From contig NZ_BOOA01000001.1 in assembly GCF_016862995.1 (NCBI RefSeq), forward strand, positions 124,001 to 188,000: a stretch of DNA of 64,000 nucleotides. The letters are read 5' to 3'. The notes beneath the pieces were generated by a model. That model did no database searches. It saw only the letters and a program-made list of their open reading frames with translations, and was not told where the DNA came from. This DNA comes from Acrocarpospora phusangensis (lineage in GTDB: Bacteria; Actinomycetota; Actinomycetes; Streptosporangiales; Streptosporangiaceae). The position numbers were made by a program, and so were the translations under genes. Each line of letters begins with the position of its first letter. The stretch's first letter is position 1. Below, piece by piece: positions 17,688 through 26,129 of the stretch.

Positions 17688-19963
17688 CAGCTGCCCCCTG
17701 CCGTGGGAGTGGATCCGGCGTGCATCGGCACCGACGGGTGCAGGTGCCGGTTGGCGTGCCCGTTGGTGACGTGCCGCTCCATCGGAGAGGGCGTCGCGTG
17801 GCGGAGCAGCATGATCGGCTTCTCCTCCAGCCACTTCTGGTGCTCGTACGGATCGCGGATCCCGGCCCGGCGGCGCTGCCGCTCCATGATCCCGCGCGAC
17901 CGGATGGCCGAGACGACCACCAGCAGGAAGACGCCGGCCCAGATCACGTTCATCGGCTTCACGTACCGCTTGGCCTGCACCCAGAACGTCGAGGTGTCAA
18001 CCCACTTGTCCTCGTCGTTGTTGTGCTTGTTCACCCGGTCCGCGGCCCGGGAGACGCTGACCGCGCTGGTGCCCGAGCCGATCAGGGTGTTGCGGGTGAT
18101 CTCGGAGTCGCCGGCGTCGCCGACCACGGTGATGCCGTGGGACTTCGGCGTGCGCAGCGTCGTGATCTTGTTTCCGACCACCATGCCGTCGGCGTCGCGC
18201 AGGTAGATGCCGGTGGGGGCGCCCCTGATGGTGTTGCCGGCCACGTGCGCGTCGGTCGTGCCGTCGCGGAGCGCGATCGCCTGGCGGCGCTGGTTGGTGA
18301 GCTTGTTGCCGGAGATCTGCACCCCGCTGGCGCCCTCCCGGACCACGATGCCCATGTCGCCGCCGATGACCTCGCTGGTCTGCACGGCCAGGCGGCTGCC
18401 GCCGAGCACCTCGATGCCGTACCGGCCGTTGTCGCGGGCGACGCTGTTGTTGACGGAGCTGTCGCCGTACACGGCCAGGGACTCGCCGCTCGCGGACGGG
18501 CCGATGGCGAGGGCGCGGCCGTTCAGGGTGAAGCCGTTGCGGCCGTTCCGCTCGGCCACGCAGTCGGTGACCCGGACCTTCTCGGTGGCCCGGGACAGCA
18601 CGAAGCCGTCACCGCCGCTGTTGATCACCTTGGTCGACTCGATCGTGGCGTTCTTGGCGAACCGGTGCATGAAGACGCCGTGCACCACGCTGTCCACGAT
18701 CATGTTGTCGACGATCTTCGTCTGGTTGGAGCCGGAGACGAACAGCCCGTACGCGTCGCCGGTGATGCGGCTGTTGGTGATCGACCCGGACACGAGCTCG
18801 TCGCCGAGCAGGTGGGAGGCGGTGCCGGGGCCGATCGGGATGGTCTCCACGTCGCCGTAGCTGCCGCTGCCCCGCGAGGGGGTCCGGGAGAGCCGGTCCG
18901 CCTTGTCCTGGTGGCGCTGCGACTTGGTCCTGTGCCGGTACGCGCTGGCCGGCCGCTCGGTGCCGGTGAGCGCGATCCCGCCGGTACGGCCGCTCCAGAA
19001 GCCCAGGTGGGAGACGTTGGCGTACTCCATCTTGAACTCGCCGCCGACCGCGCGGATGTAGGCGCGGCCGTCGGCCGTGGAACGGTCCGGCTGGTTCGTC
19101 GTCACGTCCCAGCTGGTGATCTGTACGAGCTTGCCCGGGGCGCCCTTGATCTCGATGCCGCCGCCGAACGCGATGATGGAGCTGAACGAGCCGGGCAGGC
19201 TGCCCATGCGCAGCGTCAGGGGTCCGCGCAGCTGGAGCTTGGCGCCGTCGGCGACGAAGACGTGCACGCCGAGCAGGTAGGAGCCGTCCTTCATCCGGCG
19301 GACGTAGCGGCCCTTCTCGACGGCCATCAGGTCGCGCAGCGTGTACGGGGCCGTGGTGTTGCGCGCGGGCAGCACCAGCGTGCGGCCGTGCGAGGAGACG
19401 AAGACCTGGGGCTGCTTGCGCGTGGCGGCCTCGATGCCGCCGGTCTGGAGCAGGGCGGTGAGGGCCGCCCTGGTCTGCACGAGCCGCTGGTCCTCCATGT
19501 CCACCAGCGCGGCCTGCGTCTCGGCGTCCTCCGCGGAGACCGTGAAGCTCGGGTCGAAGGGGTCCGCGGACCCGCCGGACTCAGCGGCCAAGGTCGGCTC
19601 GGCGGACAGGGTCGGCTCGGGGGACAGGACGGGCACTGGGGGCGAGATGGACTTGGCCGACGGGGTGGACTTGGCCGTCGGGCTCGGCTTGACCAACGGA
19701 GTGGACCTGGCCGACGGGGTGGACTTGGGCGACGGGCTCGGCTTGGCCGACGGGGTGGACTTGGGCGACGGGCTCGGTTCGGCCGACGGGCTCGGCTCGG
19801 GCGACGGGGTGGGTTCGGGGAACGCGGTGGGTCCGGCGGGCTCGACAGGGCTGCCGGCGTTCTCGGCCAGTAAGGCGGGCGAGGCCGCGGCGGGAGCCGC
19901 GCTCAGGCACAACACCAGTCCCGCGACCGAGATCGCGGCGTGCCATGTGGCGGTACGCGCCAT
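17687..19963 (-). CDS. Secreted/membrane beta-helix protein with Pro-Ser repeat stalk
   Basis: 758 residues. Signal peptide (HAAISVAGLVLCLSAAPAAA), then a stalk of about 100 residues built from PSPKSTPSAKPS-type repeats (roughly residues 45-125), a domain shared with the 644-residue paralogue (VDMEDQRLVQTRAALTALLQ), right-handed beta-helix coils (ISGNKLTNQRRQAIALRDGT, VAGNTIRGAPTGIYLRDADG) and a C-terminal membrane segment (MNVIWAGVFLLVVVSAI) with a cytoplasmic tail containing DPYEHQKWLEEKP. The stalk repeats are visible in DNA between about 19640 and 19830 and would be prone to length change. It begins one base after the glycosyltransferase stop, in the same operon. Probable role: polysaccharide modification or guidance. 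Confidence 0.85.
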   Translation of the reverse strand: MARTATWHAAISVAGLVLCLSAAPAAASPALLAENAGSPVEPAGPTAFPEPTPSPEPSPSAEPSPSPKSTPSAKPSPSPKSTPSARSTPLVKPSPTAKSTPSAKSISPPVPVLSPEPTLSAEPTLAAESGGSADPFDPSFTVSAEDAETQAALVDMEDQRLVQTRAALTALLQTGGIEAATRKQPQVFVSSHGRTLVLPARNTTAPYTLRDLMAVEKGRYVRRMKDGSYLLGVHVFVADGAKLQLRGPLTLRMGSLPGSFSSIIAFGGGIEIKGAPGKLVQITSWDVTTNQPDRSTADGRAYIRAVGGEFKMEYANVSHLGFWSGRTGGIALTGTERPASAYRHRTKSQRHQDKADRLSRTPSRGSGSYGDVETIPIGPGTASHLLGDELVSGSITNSRITGDAYGLFVSGSNQTKIVDNMIVDSVVHGVFMHRFAKNATIESTKVINSGGDGFVLSRATEKVRVTDCVAERNGRNGFTLNGRALAIGPSASGESLAVYGDSSVNNSVARDNGRYGIEVLGGSRLAVQTSEVIGGDMGIVVREGASGVQISGNKLTNQRRQAIALRDGTTDAHVAGNTIRGAPTGIYLRDADGMVVGNKITTLRTPKSHGITVVGDAGDSEITRNTLIGSGTSAVSVSRAADRVNKHNNDEDKWVDTSTFWVQAKRYVKPMNVIWAGVFLLVVVSAIRSRGIMERQRRRAGIRDPYEHQKWLEEKPIMLLRHATPSPMERHVTNGHANRHLHPSVPMHAGSTPTAGGS

Positions 19964-19964
19964 C

Positions 19965-21227
19965 TCAGACCATTCCCTTGAGCGTGGCCGCGCTCTGGCC
20001 CGCTCCGCCCACCTGGTCGGACGTACGGGTCAGCCAGCCCTGCTTGTTCATCGACAGGAACGCGTACAGCTTGATCGGCAGGGCGATCATGATGACCACC
20101 AGGCAGAGCAGCGGCAGCAGCAGGATCTCTCCCGGGTGGCGGCGCAGGTGCGACCAGCCGCGGATGCCCCGGCCCAGCAGCAGCCACCCGACGGCCAGCG
20201 AGATGCCCAGCGCCGTCAGCTCCAGCCGGCTGAAGAACAGGTACGCCAGCGTGACGCCCATGGTCACCGGGGTGAGCAGGATCTGCAGCACGGTCACCTT
20301 GGTGACCAGCGGCGTCTTCCAGAGCCACCCCTTCCACAGCGCGGTCAGGTAGCAGCGGTAGGAGTTGCGGCTCCACCGGACCCGCTGCTTGACGAAGGCG
20401 CGGAAGGAGTCGGGGAACATCGAGATGGCGCGGGCCGAGGACTGGTGCACCGTCTTGTACCCGGAGGCCAGCACCAGCCAGGTGAGCCGGCCGTCGTCGC
20501 CGGCGATGCACCGCCGGCCGAGGAAGAACTCGTTCTCCAGGTTGTGCACGACCGGGAGGATGGCCGAGCGCCGGTAGGCGGCGGTCCGGCCGGACAGGCA
20601 GGCCACGCCGCCGCGGCTGCCCATGGCCGGCACGTAGTCGTAGTAGCGGAGGTTGACCAGCCAGTCGGCGATGCGCCGCCAGACGCTGCTGGTGCGCTGG
20701 TAGACGTTCTGCTGGGTGCCGACGCCACCGACCGCCGGGTCCTCGAACGGCATCTGCACCGCGTCCAGCAGGCCGGGCTGCCACCAGGTGTCGGAGTCGG
20801 CGAAGACCACGAGCTCGCCCCGGGCGGCCCTGATGCCCACCCCCAGCGCGGAGCGCTTGCCGGAGTGCTCGTAGACCAGGACCTTCAGCCGGGGGTCGGT
20901 CACCTCGTGCAGCTTGGCGTGACACTCGGTGTCGGCCACGTCCACCACGATGATCACTTCGTACGGGTCCTGCTCCAGCCAGCTGGCGAGGCAGCGGACC
21001 AGGATCTCGGCGTCCTCACGGTAGGACGGGACGACGACGGAGACGGTCGTGCGATAACTGTTCACGACCGGTTTCGCGAGCCGGGACAGCACCACCCGAT
21101 AGAGCCAGAGACCCCAGACGAGCAGGCCGGCCAGACCCAGCGGGATCAGGTCTCGCCAGGTCCCGTTGGCACTGGACCGGACGACCCATTCATAGGCAGC
21201 ATCAAGCCAGTTCGAATCTGACGCCAC
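19965..21227 (-). CDS. Processive family 2 glycosyltransferase resembling hyaluronan/cellulose synthases
   Basis: 420 residues. One membrane segment near 30-50 precedes the GT-A domain: TVSVVVPSYRED, VVFADSDTW (DxD at 144-146), IAGDDGRLTW (acceptor-site D,D at 244-245) and KQRVRWSRN (QxxRW at 281-285), then three or four C-terminal membrane segments. These are the signatures of processive beta-glycosyltransferases such as hyaluronan synthase. With UDP-glucose dehydrogenase in the same operon, a uronic-acid polymer is the likely product; the second sugar is unknown. The GTG at 21227 is chosen over an ATG at 21257 because a perfect AGGAGG lies at 21235-21240, 7 bases upstream. Confidence 0.88.
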   Translation of the reverse strand: MASDSNWLDAAYEWVVRSSANGTWRDLIPLGLAGLLVWGLWLYRVVLSRLAKPVVNSYRTTVSVVVPSYREDAEILVRCLASWLEQDPYEVIIVVDVADTECHAKLHEVTDPRLKVLVYEHSGKRSALGVGIRAARGELVVFADSDTWWQPGLLDAVQMPFEDPAVGGVGTQQNVYQRTSSVWRRIADWLVNLRYYDYVPAMGSRGGVACLSGRTAAYRRSAILPVVHNLENEFFLGRRCIAGDDGRLTWLVLASGYKTVHQSSARAISMFPDSFRAFVKQRVRWSRNSYRCYLTALWKGWLWKTPLVTKVTVLQILLTPVTMGVTLAYLFFSRLELTALGISLAVGWLLLGRGIRGWSHLRRHPGEILLLPLLCLVVIMIALPIKLYAFLSMNKQGWLTRTSDQVGGAGQSAATLKGMV

Positions 21228-21234
21228 GTTTGAT

Positions 21235-21278
21235 CCTCCTGGGCGATTCGCCCCCATATGCCCAAATCATCCTGGGCA
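21235..21278 (-). promoter_or_regulatory. Ribosome site and two hairpins in the leader of the glycosyltransferase operon
   Basis: AGGAGG (21240-21235) fixes the GTG start. Directly upstream lie two inverted repeats: GGGCGA-T-TCGCCC (21241-21253) and TGCCCA / TGGGCA (21259-21264 and 21273-21278, 8-base loop). The first abuts the ribosome site, so folding could affect initiation. No known riboswitch was recognised. Confidence 0.4.
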
Positions 21279-21641
21279 AACTAGCCCTTCACAGACGTGG
21301 AGAACCTATGGGTCAAGGTGCTGTACATCGGCGGGAACGTTGCAATTGTTATAAGCCTGACGAACTTTGCACATGGGGTATATGGGGCTAATGAGACAGG
21401 GGCTAAGATCATCCCATATCGGACGGGCTTCGTTACATGATCCAAATGTGATTTAGATCACATTTTATGGGAAGCCACCTTAACTATGACCAGGGCAAAC
21501 GCTACTCGGTCATGATCCGCCGAGGATGTTATCCATAACTTCGGTATGACTTCACCGAAATTTCCCCGCACGCTGTATCAACGCGGCGGGACCGCACTCC
21601 TAGAGGTGACGACGAGCGGCAATCTCATCACGTGGAGTGCC
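21279..21641. other. AT-rich divergent promoter region
   Basis: The gap between the glycosyltransferase operon and the NTPase operon is clearly richer in A and T than the window average. It holds the CRP-type palindrome listed separately and TTATAAC near 21350 on the minus strand as a possible -10. An open frame continues from an ATG at 21546 into the NTPase gene but with poorer G/C bias at third positions. No other gene was seen. Confidence 0.5.
21444..21465. promoter_or_regulatory. Near-perfect CRP/FNR-type operator
   Basis: The core is TGTGATTTAGATCACA at 21447-21462, i.e. TGTGA-N6-TCACA, flanked by AAA and TTT. It differs at one base from the 22-bp E. coli CRP consensus, and the actinobacterial CRP (Rv3676 type) has a similar recognition pattern. 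It lies about 220 bp from the GTG of the polysaccharide operon and 82-180 bp from the possible starts of the NTPase operon, so it could control either or both. Confidence 0.7.
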
Positions 21642-23213
21642 ATGTCCGCCAATGGCCTTGACGCCCTGTTCACCATGAAGAACCCGCTGGGCCCCATCGC
21701 GATCTCCGACCGCGAGAGCCTGCCGGTCCTGCGGGCCCTCTACGACACCCGCGTCAACCTGCACCTCCAGTCGGAGACCAGCCCGCCCACCTTCATCGTG
21801 GGCCGCCGCGGCTCCGGCAAGACGTCGTTGCTGCTCTCCCGCGAGTTCGACGCCCAGACCCTGTCCGTACGGCTGAGCGCCGCCGGCGTCTTCTCCCGGA
21901 TCCAGGCCGCCGTGCGGCTCATCGGCGACTCGATGATGCTCACGGTCGAGGGGGTGGCCCAGATCTGGGAGATGCTCCTGTGGGCGCCCGTCATCACCCG
22001 GCTCGTCGTCTCGCAGCCGCCGTCCCCGGCCGACCCGCCGCGGGCCAGGCAGCTGCTCTGGGACGAGACGGCGGCCATCCGCCACCACCTCGGCGACCCG
22101 GCCACCCAGGACGACGACGCCCTCGACTTCGCCACCCTCCGGCTCATCGACCACGTCAAGAACGGCGGGACCTCGATCAGCCTGGAGAACCTCAGGCGCG
22201 GCTTCCGGCTCGGCCGCCGCCCCTGGAGCGAGGCGGTCGACGTGGCGGGCGAGCTCATCCGCGCGCGCCGTACGCCCGTCTTCGTGCTGATCGACTCGCT
22301 GGAGGACATCGGCGGCCACATCGAGCCCATCCAGAGCTGCCTGCAGGGGCTGTTCCACCTGGTCGGCGGCATCGGGCTGCGGACCGGCCGGACCGGTTTC
22401 CGGGTGCAGTGCTGCTTCCCCAGCGAGCTGTGGCCGGCGCTGGTCCACGTGGCGGCGAACCCGGTCAAGGACTTCAGCGGGCGCATGGTGCTGCGCTGGC
22501 ACTGGAAGGATCTCGTGAAGGCCGTCGGCGGGCGGCTGCACACCTTCCTGCGGCTGCACTTCCCGGGAGAGCTCAAGGGGCTGCCGGCAGCCGACCCCGA
22601 GGAGCTGGTGTACCGGCTGCTGCCGCCGAGCCTGACCTCTCCCACCGGGAGGGCGGAACCCACCATCGCGTACCTGCTGCGCCACACCCAGCTGCTGCCC
22701 CGCCAGGTCCTGTACGTCTTCAACGAGGCCCTGCACCGGTCGATCGCGAGCACCGGCAGGCCGTACCTGCGGGCGGAGCACCTGCTGGCGACCATCGCGG
22801 AGACCGAGGTCACGCTGTGCGCCGAGGTGTTCTCCGCGCACCGGTTCCGGTACCCGCAGGCGCACGCGGTGGCGCGGCGGCTCATCCCGTACCTGCCGTT
22901 CCGGTTCGACGATCCGTACCTGCACCGGATGTGCAACCGGGCCGGGATCAGGGCGGAGTTCGGGCTCGGTTACCTGGAGGTCCGCGAGATGTTCACTGAC
23001 GTGGGCGTCATCGGGCGCTTCCAGGACGAGACGGAGCGTTATCTGCGGGCCGAGTTCGCGTACGCGGCGGAGGGCCAGATGGTGCTGTCCCCGGACGAGG
23101 AGTACTGCCTGCATCCGCTGTTCGTGCGCCGGTACAACGCCAAGGACGTGCGGTCGCCGCAGAAGGGCGGCAAACCGGTCTATCCGTCGGGGACCCCGGA
23201 GGGAGCACCATGA
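21642..23213 (+). CDS. P-loop NTPase (AAA/STAND-like), first gene of the NTPase-patatin-ARH operon
   Basis: 523 residues from the ATG at 21642. Walker A is FIVGRRGSGKTSLL (P-loop about 54-62) and Walker B is VFVLIDSLEDIGG (about 213-222); CFPSELWPALVHVAAN may hold the sensor strand. The rest is mainly helical with a winged-helix-like C-terminal third (YLRAEFAYAAEGQMVLSPDE). It does not match a named family I can state with confidence; it resembles orphan P-loop ATPases found with effector genes. Start choice: a GGAG lies 5 bases before 21642 and coding bias rises there; an ATG at 21546 in frame would add 32 residues. Its stop overlaps the patatin ATG by 4 bases (ATGA), so the two proteins are probably made together and may act as sensor and effector. 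Confidence 0.75.
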   Translation: MSANGLDALFTMKNPLGPIAISDRESLPVLRALYDTRVNLHLQSETSPPTFIVGRRGSGKTSLLLSREFDAQTLSVRLSAAGVFSRIQAAVRLIGDSMMLTVEGVAQIWEMLLWAPVITRLVVSQPPSPADPPRARQLLWDETAAIRHHLGDPATQDDDALDFATLRLIDHVKNGGTSISLENLRRGFRLGRRPWSEAVDVAGELIRARRTPVFVLIDSLEDIGGHIEPIQSCLQGLFHLVGGIGLRTGRTGFRVQCCFPSELWPALVHVAANPVKDFSGRMVLRWHWKDLVKAVGGRLHTFLRLHFPGELKGLPAADPEELVYRLLPPSLTSPTGRAEPTIAYLLRHTQLLPRQVLYVFNEALHRSIASTGRPYLRAEHLLATIAETEVTLCAEVFSAHRFRYPQAHAVARRLIPYLPFRFDDPYLHRMCNRAGIRAEFGLGYLEVREMFTDVGVIGRFQDETERYLRAEFAYAAEGQMVLSPDEEYCLHPLFVRRYNAKDVRSPQKGGKPVYPSGTPEGAP

Positions 23214-25156
23214 GCACGCGGTACCACTACGTCGGCACCCAGGCGGACGGGATCGGCATCGCCCTGGCGGGTGGCGGCGTCCGGGCCGCCTGCCTGGGCT
23301 TGGGCGCCCTGCAGGTGGCGGAGGAGTCGGGCCTGCTGGGCAGGACCGCGTACGTGTCGGCGGTCTCCGGCGGGAGTTACACCGCCACGGCCTTCATCTC
23401 CGCCCGGGCGGCGTCCCGGCCCGAGGGTGGAGCGGCCCCGTGGAGCCACGGTTCGCCGGAGGAGGCCCATCTTCGCAGGAACCTGCGCTACCTGGGCGAG
23501 GACTTCCCCGACCTCTTCCTCAGCATGGTCCGCTACCTGGTCAGCGCGGTGCTCAACCTGGTGCCCTTCGCCGCCGCCGTCGCGCTGGCCGCCTGCGTCC
23601 TCGGCGGCGTCTACAAGGCCGGCGCGCTGCTCGGCGGGGAGGACGCCCTGTACGCGCGGTTCCCCGAAGCCCGCTGGACGGTGGCCGCCGTGATCGCCGC
23701 CGTCGCGGTGCTGGCGGAGTTCAAGCTCGGCCGGGCCGAGAGGGTGGTCCGCCGGGTGGTGCTCGGCGTCGTCCTCGTCCTGCTGCTGCCCGACGTGGTC
23801 GCCGCCGGCACCCACGTCCTGCGGGCGAGCATGTTCGACGGCTCGTCCATCCCCCGGCTGCTCGGGCTCGGCGCGCTCATGGCCGCCGTGGCGTTCGCGG
23901 TGTTCCGCTCGCAGTGGGGGTTCTCCGCCAGCCGGGTCCGGCAGACGCTGCGGCAGCTCGTGCGGATCCTGTTCGACACGATCATGGGCGCGGTGCTGGT
24001 GCTGCCGCTGCTGCTGTCGATCGGGCATGTCAGCCAGTTGCCGTACCGGACGATCGGGGTGGTCGCGGCGGTGGCGGTGCTCCTGCTGCTGGTCTTCGGG
24101 CTGCTGGTGCCGGCCAACAGGACCTCCCTGCACCGGGCGTACTCGCGGCGGCTCGACCGCGCCTACGTGGTGCGTGCCGGGGAGCGTCCGGTGCGCCTGT
24201 CCGAGGTGCTGCTCACGGACACCCACACGGACGGCCTGCCGCGGCTGCTGGTGTGCACCTCGGTCAACCTGCGCGCCGAGGAGTCCGCGCAGGGCGAGGG
24301 CTGCGCGTCGTTCGTGTTCTCCGCCGACTACGTGGGCAGCGCCGCCATCGGGACGGGTGATCTGCCCGCGTTCGCGTGCCGGCTCGACGCCGCCAGCCTG
24401 GTCGCCGCCTCCGGCGCCGCCGTCGCGCCCAACATGGGCCGCTACACCGGCAGGGCGAGCCGGATCGCGCTCGCCCTGATGAACCTCCGGCTCGGCCTCT
24501 GGCTGGAGAACCCCCTGGTCGGCCGGCCCGGGAACCGGATCAGGGACTTACTCCCCGCCGGCCTCGCCGACACCTGGTACGCCCCTGGCCCGCTGTCCAC
24601 GTGGCGCGAGGCCCTGGGCGACCTCTCGGTCACGCACGGCCACATCTTCATCTCCGACGGCGGGCACTGGGACAACTCCGGCGTCGTGGAGCTGCTGCGC
24701 AGGCGCTGCCGGACGGTGTTCGCCGTGGACGCCTCCGTCGACGAGTTCCGCCTGGGGAACGCGCTGCGGATGATCTCGCTGGCCCGCGCCGAGCTGGGCG
24801 TCGAGTTCGACGCGGACGGGCTGCTGCTGGAATCCCGCGCGCCCGTCCTGAAGATCCCGTTCCGGTATCCGGACGACACGGAGGACGACCCCGAGGCGTA
24901 CCTGATCCTGATGCGTTCGCACATCAGCAAGGACATGCCCAGCGATCTCGTCGCCCTGGCGGCCGACCGTACGGCCTTCCCGCGTCATTCGACCCTGAAC
25001 CAGTTCCTGGCCGCGCGGGACGTGGACGCGTACATCGCGCTCGGCCGGTGGCTCTTCCAGCGCGGCCTGGTCGCCGCCGACCTGATCCCGGTGTTCGCCG
25101 CCACGCCCGGCCCGGCGAACGTGATCGATGACACAATCGTCGGTGATGCCGCCTGA
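23210..25156 (+). CDS. Membrane-spanning patatin-like phospholipase
   Basis: 648 residues. The oxyanion loop is ALAGGGVRAACLG (GGGVR at 21-25), the nucleophile elbow is SAVSGGSY with Ser53, and the dyad aspartate is Asp483 in FISDGGHWDNSGVVELL. Between these, residues about 105-300 contain five or six hydrophobic segments (FAAAVALAACVLGGVYKAGA, VVLGVVLVLLLPDVVAAGT, VVAAVAVLLLLVFGLLV), so the enzyme is membrane-embedded with both halves of its catalytic site on the same side. Patatins hydrolyse acyl esters of phospholipids. An insert of membrane helices inside the hydrolase domain is uncommon. GGAGGGAG precedes the ATG. It is coupled to the NTPase upstream and overlaps the ADP-ribosylglycohydrolase by 29 bases. 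Confidence 0.85.
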   Translation: MSTRYHYVGTQADGIGIALAGGGVRAACLGLGALQVAEESGLLGRTAYVSAVSGGSYTATAFISARAASRPEGGAAPWSHGSPEEAHLRRNLRYLGEDFPDLFLSMVRYLVSAVLNLVPFAAAVALAACVLGGVYKAGALLGGEDALYARFPEARWTVAAVIAAVAVLAEFKLGRAERVVRRVVLGVVLVLLLPDVVAAGTHVLRASMFDGSSIPRLLGLGALMAAVAFAVFRSQWGFSASRVRQTLRQLVRILFDTIMGAVLVLPLLLSIGHVSQLPYRTIGVVAAVAVLLLLVFGLLVPANRTSLHRAYSRRLDRAYVVRAGERPVRLSEVLLTDTHTDGLPRLLVCTSVNLRAEESAQGEGCASFVFSADYVGSAAIGTGDLPAFACRLDAASLVAASGAAVAPNMGRYTGRASRIALALMNLRLGLWLENPLVGRPGNRIRDLLPAGLADTWYAPGPLSTWREALGDLSVTHGHIFISDGGHWDNSGVVELLRRRCRTVFAVDASVDEFRLGNALRMISLARAELGVEFDADGLLLESRAPVLKIPFRYPDDTEDDPEAYLILMRSHISKDMPSDLVALAADRTAFPRHSTLNQFLAARDVDAYIALGRWLFQRGLVAADLIPVFAATPGPANVIDDTIVGDAA

Positions 25157-26033
25157 ATCCCGATCCCGCGCGAGCGACTCCCTCTACGGCCTGGCCCTGG
25201 GCGACGCGCTCGGTTCCCAGTTCTACGTCCCCGCCAACCGCCAGGCCCGCGACGACCGGCTGCTGCCGCCAGGCCCCTGGCAGTGGACCGACGACACCGA
25301 GATGGCCTGCTCCGTCCACCGCGTCCTCACCCGCCGCGGCACCATCGACCAGGACGAACTCGCCGCCAGCTTCGCTGCCCGCCACGACTTCGACCGCGGG
25401 TACGGCCCCGCCACCAACCGCATGCTGCGCCTGGTCCGCGAGGGCGGCGACTGGCGCGCCCTGGCCTCCGGGCTCTTCGACGGCAGTGGCTCGTGGGGCA
25501 ACGGAGCCGCCATGCGGGTGGCACCGCTCGGCGCGTGGTTCGCCGGCGATCCCGCGCGGGCCGTACGGGAGGCGAGAGCGTCGGCCGAGGTCACCCACAC
25601 GCATCCGGAGGCCGTCGCGGGCGCCGTCGCCGTGGCGGTGGCCGCTTCCGTCGCCGCCGGATCGGCCGACCTGACCCCGGGAAGCTTCCTCGACCAGGTC
25701 CTCTCGCACACCCCGCCGAGCCTGGTCCGTGAGGGCATCGCCGAAGCCCGGCGACTGCTCCCCCTCGCCGACCCCGTCCTCGCCGCGCGCGCCCTCGGCA
25801 ACGGCCGCGAGGTCTCCGCCCAGGACACGGTGCCCTTCACCCTGTGGGCCGCCGCCCGCCACCTCGGGGACTACGAGCAGGCCTTCTGGACCACCGCCGC
25901 CGCGGGCGGCGACATCGACACCACGTGCGCGATCGTCGGCGGCATCATCGGCACCCGTGCCCCGCTACCCCCTGGCTGGCTGAACTCCTGCGAACCCCTG
26001 CCCGCCTGGGCCTACGAGACCTCTCCCCGCTGA
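25128..26033 (+). CDS. ADP-ribosylglycohydrolase family protein
   Basis: 301 residues with the full set of family motifs: SLYGLALGDALGSQFY, WTDDTEM (metal-binding T-D-D), GSGSWGNGAAMRVAPLG, and GGDIDTTCAIVGGIIG, where D-x-D-T supplies the second metal site. Such enzymes remove ADP-ribose from proteins or small molecules using Mg2+; examples are DraG and ARH3. The ATG at 25128 lies inside the patatin gene; a later ATG at 25146 is possible. Being co-translated with an NTPase and a phospholipase suggests ADP-ribosylation as a switch for that pair, or removal of an ADP-ribosyl mark made elsewhere. No ADP-ribosyltransferase gene is visible in the window. Confidence 0.85.
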   Translation: MTQSSVMPPESRSRASDSLYGLALGDALGSQFYVPANRQARDDRLLPPGPWQWTDDTEMACSVHRVLTRRGTIDQDELAASFAARHDFDRGYGPATNRMLRLVREGGDWRALASGLFDGSGSWGNGAAMRVAPLGAWFAGDPARAVREARASAEVTHTHPEAVAGAVAVAVAASVAAGSADLTPGSFLDQVLSHTPPSLVREGIAEARRLLPLADPVLAARALGNGREVSAQDTVPFTLWAAARHLGDYEQAFWTTAAAGGDIDTTCAIVGGIIGTRAPLPPGWLNSCEPLPAWAYETSPR

Positions 26034-26129
26034 CACCCGTCTGCCGAACCGGCCGTGCCCTGCCTCTGTCATTTCTCCTGACAGTGTGTCAATTGATCTC
26101 CAATTTGCCCCTATATAACGTGACATAGT

